From a bacterium (lineage in GTDB: Bacteria > JAMCPX01), in contig JAJYLM010000088.1 of NCBI GenBank assembly GCA_021787655.1, positions 1 through 8,484 on the forward strand: a DNA stretch of 8,484 bases, in the 5' to 3' direction. The notes under the pieces were generated by a model. The model ran no database searches and had not been told where the DNA came from. It saw only the letters and a program-made list of their open reading frames with translations. The translations under genes were made by a program, and so were the position numbers. Shown here piece by piece: positions 6,871 to 8,484 of the stretch. Position 1 is the stretch's first letter. Each line of letters opens with the position of its first letter.

Positions 6871-6957
6871 ATGATGTTTGATCGGAGGATATTTTCGGTA
6901 AAGGATATTCCCGGAGTACGGGTTTTTTCGTTGTGGGTTCTGCTGCTCCCCGTCTGA
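6871..6957 (+). CDS. Possible 28-residue leader peptide ORF upstream of tetR
   Basis: ATG at 6871 opens 28 codons ending with TGA at 6955-6957, and a strong purine tract GGAAAGGGGG (6856-6865) lies 5 nt before it. The product begins MMFDRRIFSVKD and ends with a hydrophobic run LWVLLLPV. It lies entirely between the candidate promoter and tetR and spans the hairpin-T6 element, the arrangement expected of a leader ORF that couples translation to attenuation. No run of repeated regulatory codons is evident apart from consecutive leucines. It may instead be a chance ORF; codon evidence at this length is weak. Confidence 0.3.
   Translation: MMFDRRIFSVKDIPGVRVFSLWVLLLPV
6910..6928 (+). terminator. 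Hairpin with T6 tract in the tetR leader (possible attenuator)
   Basis: CCCG (6910-6913) pairs with CGGG (6919-6922) around GAGTA and is followed directly by six Ts (6923-6928). The stem is only 4 bp, short for an efficient intrinsic terminator, but the T tract is good. It is placed inside the leader ORF and 54 nt before the tetR ATG, so partial termination or attenuation is possible. Confidence 0.35.
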
Positions 6958-6981
6958 CCAATCTGTGGAGGGAATACCGTA

Positions 6982-7614
6982 ATGGTCAAGAAAAAAGATA
7001 TCGTGCGGAAGCGTTTGATCGATGCGGCCATCAAGGTCATAGGGACAAAGGGGTTCAGAAAAACCACTGTTCCCATGATTACAAAAAAAGCAGGGGTGGG
7101 AACGGGAACGTTTTACCTCTACTTCAAAGACAAATCCCACGTATTCGGGGAAGCGGTCGTAAAAATCAGCTCCGAACTGAGAAATTATATAGAGGATGTA
7201 TTCCAGAAACAACTGGAGCTGTTCAATGGCAGGCGTGCCGGCCCCGGGGACATCACCAGAGCACAACATGCCATCTACAGTGCGTTCTTCGACTATGTGG
7301 ACAACTACAGAAGCCACTTCATGATCCTTTTCCGCGAAGGCTTGAGCCACAATGAAGACCTGGCGGGTATTTTATGGCAGACCTACAAGAATATTGCTGA
7401 GGACACGAGCATAAGGGTTTTGACCGCATCCCAGCTCGGATTCATAAGGCCCATGCAGCGACTGGAGGCTAAAACTATCGGATGGGCAATGGTCGGAATG
7501 CTCTCGCAGGTTGCGCAACTGTATATGACCGATGGCTATGACCGGGATGAACTGGTAGAAATACTCGTCCGTTTTACTCTCGACGGAATCCAAAGAGAAA
7601 GGAGCGGAGTATGA
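6982..7614 (+). CDS. TetR/AcrR-family transcriptional regulator
   Basis: This 210-residue protein is a predicted ligand-responsive DNA-binding dimer. The N-terminal TetR domain (about 8-58) shows RLIDAAIKVIGTKGFRKTTV, then the helix-turn-helix at about 28-47 (TTVPMITKKAGVGTGTFYLYF) and the usual F-x-D-K segment. Residues 60-210 form the all-helical ligand and dimerisation domain, whose small-molecule specificity cannot be read from sequence. ATG at 6982 follows GGAGGG (6967-6972) at 9 nt, a strong site. Its stop overlaps the start of the SDR gene (ATGA at 7611-7614), so the two are translationally coupled and the regulator probably controls its own operon. The palindrome at 6771-6787 is a candidate operator by position only. 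Most TetR proteins are repressors, but that is a family generality. Confidence 0.93.
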   Translation: MVKKKDIVRKRLIDAAIKVIGTKGFRKTTVPMITKKAGVGTGTFYLYFKDKSHVFGEAVVKISSELRNYIEDVFQKQLELFNGRRAGPGDITRAQHAIYSAFFDYVDNYRSHFMILFREGLSHNEDLAGILWQTYKNIAEDTSIRVLTASQLGFIRPMQRLEAKTIGWAMVGMLSQVAQLYMTDGYDRDELVEILVRFTLDGIQRERSGV

Positions 7615-8484
7615 AGATAGGCATAACCGGCATATCCGGCTACCTGGGGGGTCTTCTCGCGCAGTCCCTTGTCAAGAATGATGCGGTCGAATCCATAACC
7701 GGAATCGATCTCAAGGAGCCCGTGTTCAGGCATGAGAAGCTCGCTTTTGTTCAGTGCGATGTCCGGGACAAGGCCCTGGGAAAGGCGTTGAAAAGCTGTG
7801 ATACGATCGTTCACCTGACCTTCATCGTTCAGGAGATCAGGGACAAGAAGCTGACCTATGACATCAATCTCAACGGCACAAAGAATCTCCTGGCAGCCTG
7901 TGAGGAAAACAAACCGGTGAAACTGGTCATCGCAAGCAGTGTTGCCGCGTACGGCTGCGTCGATCGCGATTATACGATTACCGAAAACTCTCCGCTTCAG
8001 GGGAATAAGACTTCCTATTATTCGGACACCAAGCGCATCGTTGAGGGGATGCTCGATGAGTTTGAAAGAAAAAATCCAAACATAATGCTTACGAGGATGC
8101 GTCCTTCCATATTTTGCGGCAGGCACGTCAACAATTTTTTCATAGATACCGTCAAGCTCCCGGTTATCATCTATGTGACGGGCAATCCGTTCGGCCTTCC
8201 GCTCGTATACGAAGGTGATGTTGCGGACGCCTTTTGCACGGTGATCCTCGAAAACCACCCGGGCGCGTTCAATCTTCACGCGGGGATGCTGTCCGTGGAC
8301 AGGATGTCGGAAATACTCGGGAAAAAGGCGATAGGCCTGCCCTACGGGATTGCCCGCATCCTTGCTGACATCGGTTTCAGGCTCGGTATTACAAAGTTCT
8401 CGGGCCATTGGGTCGAGCTCGGAAGATATCCGATGGAGATAAGTGCAGAAAAGGCAAAAAAAGAGTTGGGCTGGGTGCCTGCGA
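7611..8484 (+). CDS. NAD(P)-dependent epimerase/dehydratase-like SDR protein (3' truncated by window)
   Basis: An open frame runs from ATG at 7611 to the window end, 291 codons without a stop. AGGAG (7600-7604) lies 6 nt upstream and the ATG overlaps the tetR stop. It is an extended short-chain dehydrogenase/reductase: Rossmann glycine motif TGISGYLG (6-13), an acidic residue closing beta2 (GIDLKE) that favours NAD-type cofactor binding, CDVRD after beta3, VHLT after beta4, the SS motif IASSVAAYG with S110 at the catalytic Ser position, and YxxxK with Y137 and K141. The visible C-terminal part has RMRPSIFCGR and the late EKAKKELGWVP segment, typical of sugar-nucleotide epimerases and related enzymes, so little is probably missing. 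The substrate cannot be told. Pairing with a TetR regulator suggests inducible expression. Other SDR roles, such as a reductase of lipid or aromatic intermediates, fit equally. Confidence 0.9.
   Translation, partial: MKIGITGISGYLGGLLAQSLVKNDAVESITGIDLKEPVFRHEKLAFVQCDVRDKALGKALKSCDTIVHLTFIVQEIRDKKLTYDINLNGTKNLLAACEENKPVKLVIASSVAAYGCVDRDYTITENSPLQGNKTSYYSDTKRIVEGMLDEFERKNPNIMLTRMRPSIFCGRHVNNFFIDTVKLPVIIYVTGNPFGLPLVYEGDVADAFCTVILENHPGAFNLHAGMLSVDRMSEILGKKAIGLPYGIARILADIGFRLGITKFSGHWVELGRYPMEISAEKAKKELGWVPA

Larger units (their letters stand above)
6672..6981. other. 310-nt non-coding control region upstream of tetR
   Basis: This stretch between the receiver and tetR genes holds, in order, an unremarkable 60-nt segment, an AT-rich island with inverted and direct repeats, a sigma-70-like promoter, a short leader ORF and a hairpin followed by T6, each listed separately. 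I see no tRNA or recognised riboswitch. Confidence 0.6.

Noticed and set aside
7536..8408. 290-codon minus-strand open frame opposite tetR and the SDR gene
   Set aside because: The plus strand encodes a complete Rossmann/YxxxK protein with a ribosome binding site here; the minus frame has no recognisable motif.

Overview
The window is a compact, protein-coding stretch of a bacterial chromosome, moderately GC-rich except for one very AT-rich island. A HEAT-like/CheR/CheB chemotaxis gene string, a class 1B dihydroorotate dehydrogenase and purine-rich Shine-Dalgarno sites suggest a Gram-negative, probably anaerobic environmental bacterium of the Nitrospirota or Desulfobacterota (deltaproteobacterial) kind. 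That placement is an inference from gene style, not proof. I see no tRNA, rRNA, CRISPR array, insertion sequence or phage gene.

Left part (1-2104, + strand): the 3' end of a helical, possibly HEAT-repeat protein, then cheR (receptor methyltransferase) and cheB (receptor methylesterase/deamidase with a receiver domain). The genes are spaced by 4 nt and then an ATGA overlap, so they form one operon that sets receptor methylation during sensory adaptation. CheB ends by overlapping, tail to tail, the stop codon of the next gene.

Middle (2101-4656, - strand): a complete ten-helix P2-like P-type cation ATPase. Its catalytic motifs are intact, but its membrane ion-site residues differ from those of SERCA-type calcium pumps. 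Its start lies very close to a promoter-like sequence, so it may be translated from a nearly leaderless mRNA.

Right-middle (4862-6671, + strand): pyrD (class 1B, catalytic Cys132) without an adjacent pyrK. One nucleotide later comes a 101-residue three-helix membrane protein that I do not recognise. After about 190 nt with two weak hairpins comes a stand-alone receiver protein whose active site is degenerate: the phosphoacceptor Asp is kept, but the Mg-binding Asp, the Thr/Ser and the Lys positions are changed.

Right end (6672-8484): a 310-nt non-coding stretch holds an AT-rich island with a perfect 17-bp palindrome, a TTGACA promoter, a 28-codon leader ORF and a hairpin plus T6 tract. It leads into a TetR-family regulator that overlaps (ATGA) an NAD(P)-dependent SDR/epimerase-like gene running off the window. 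I read this as a self-contained, locally regulated operon whose leader may carry attenuation control.

Nothing here amounts to a demonstrable new system. The best leads are the degenerate receiver, the structured tetR leader and the atypical ATPase ion site.
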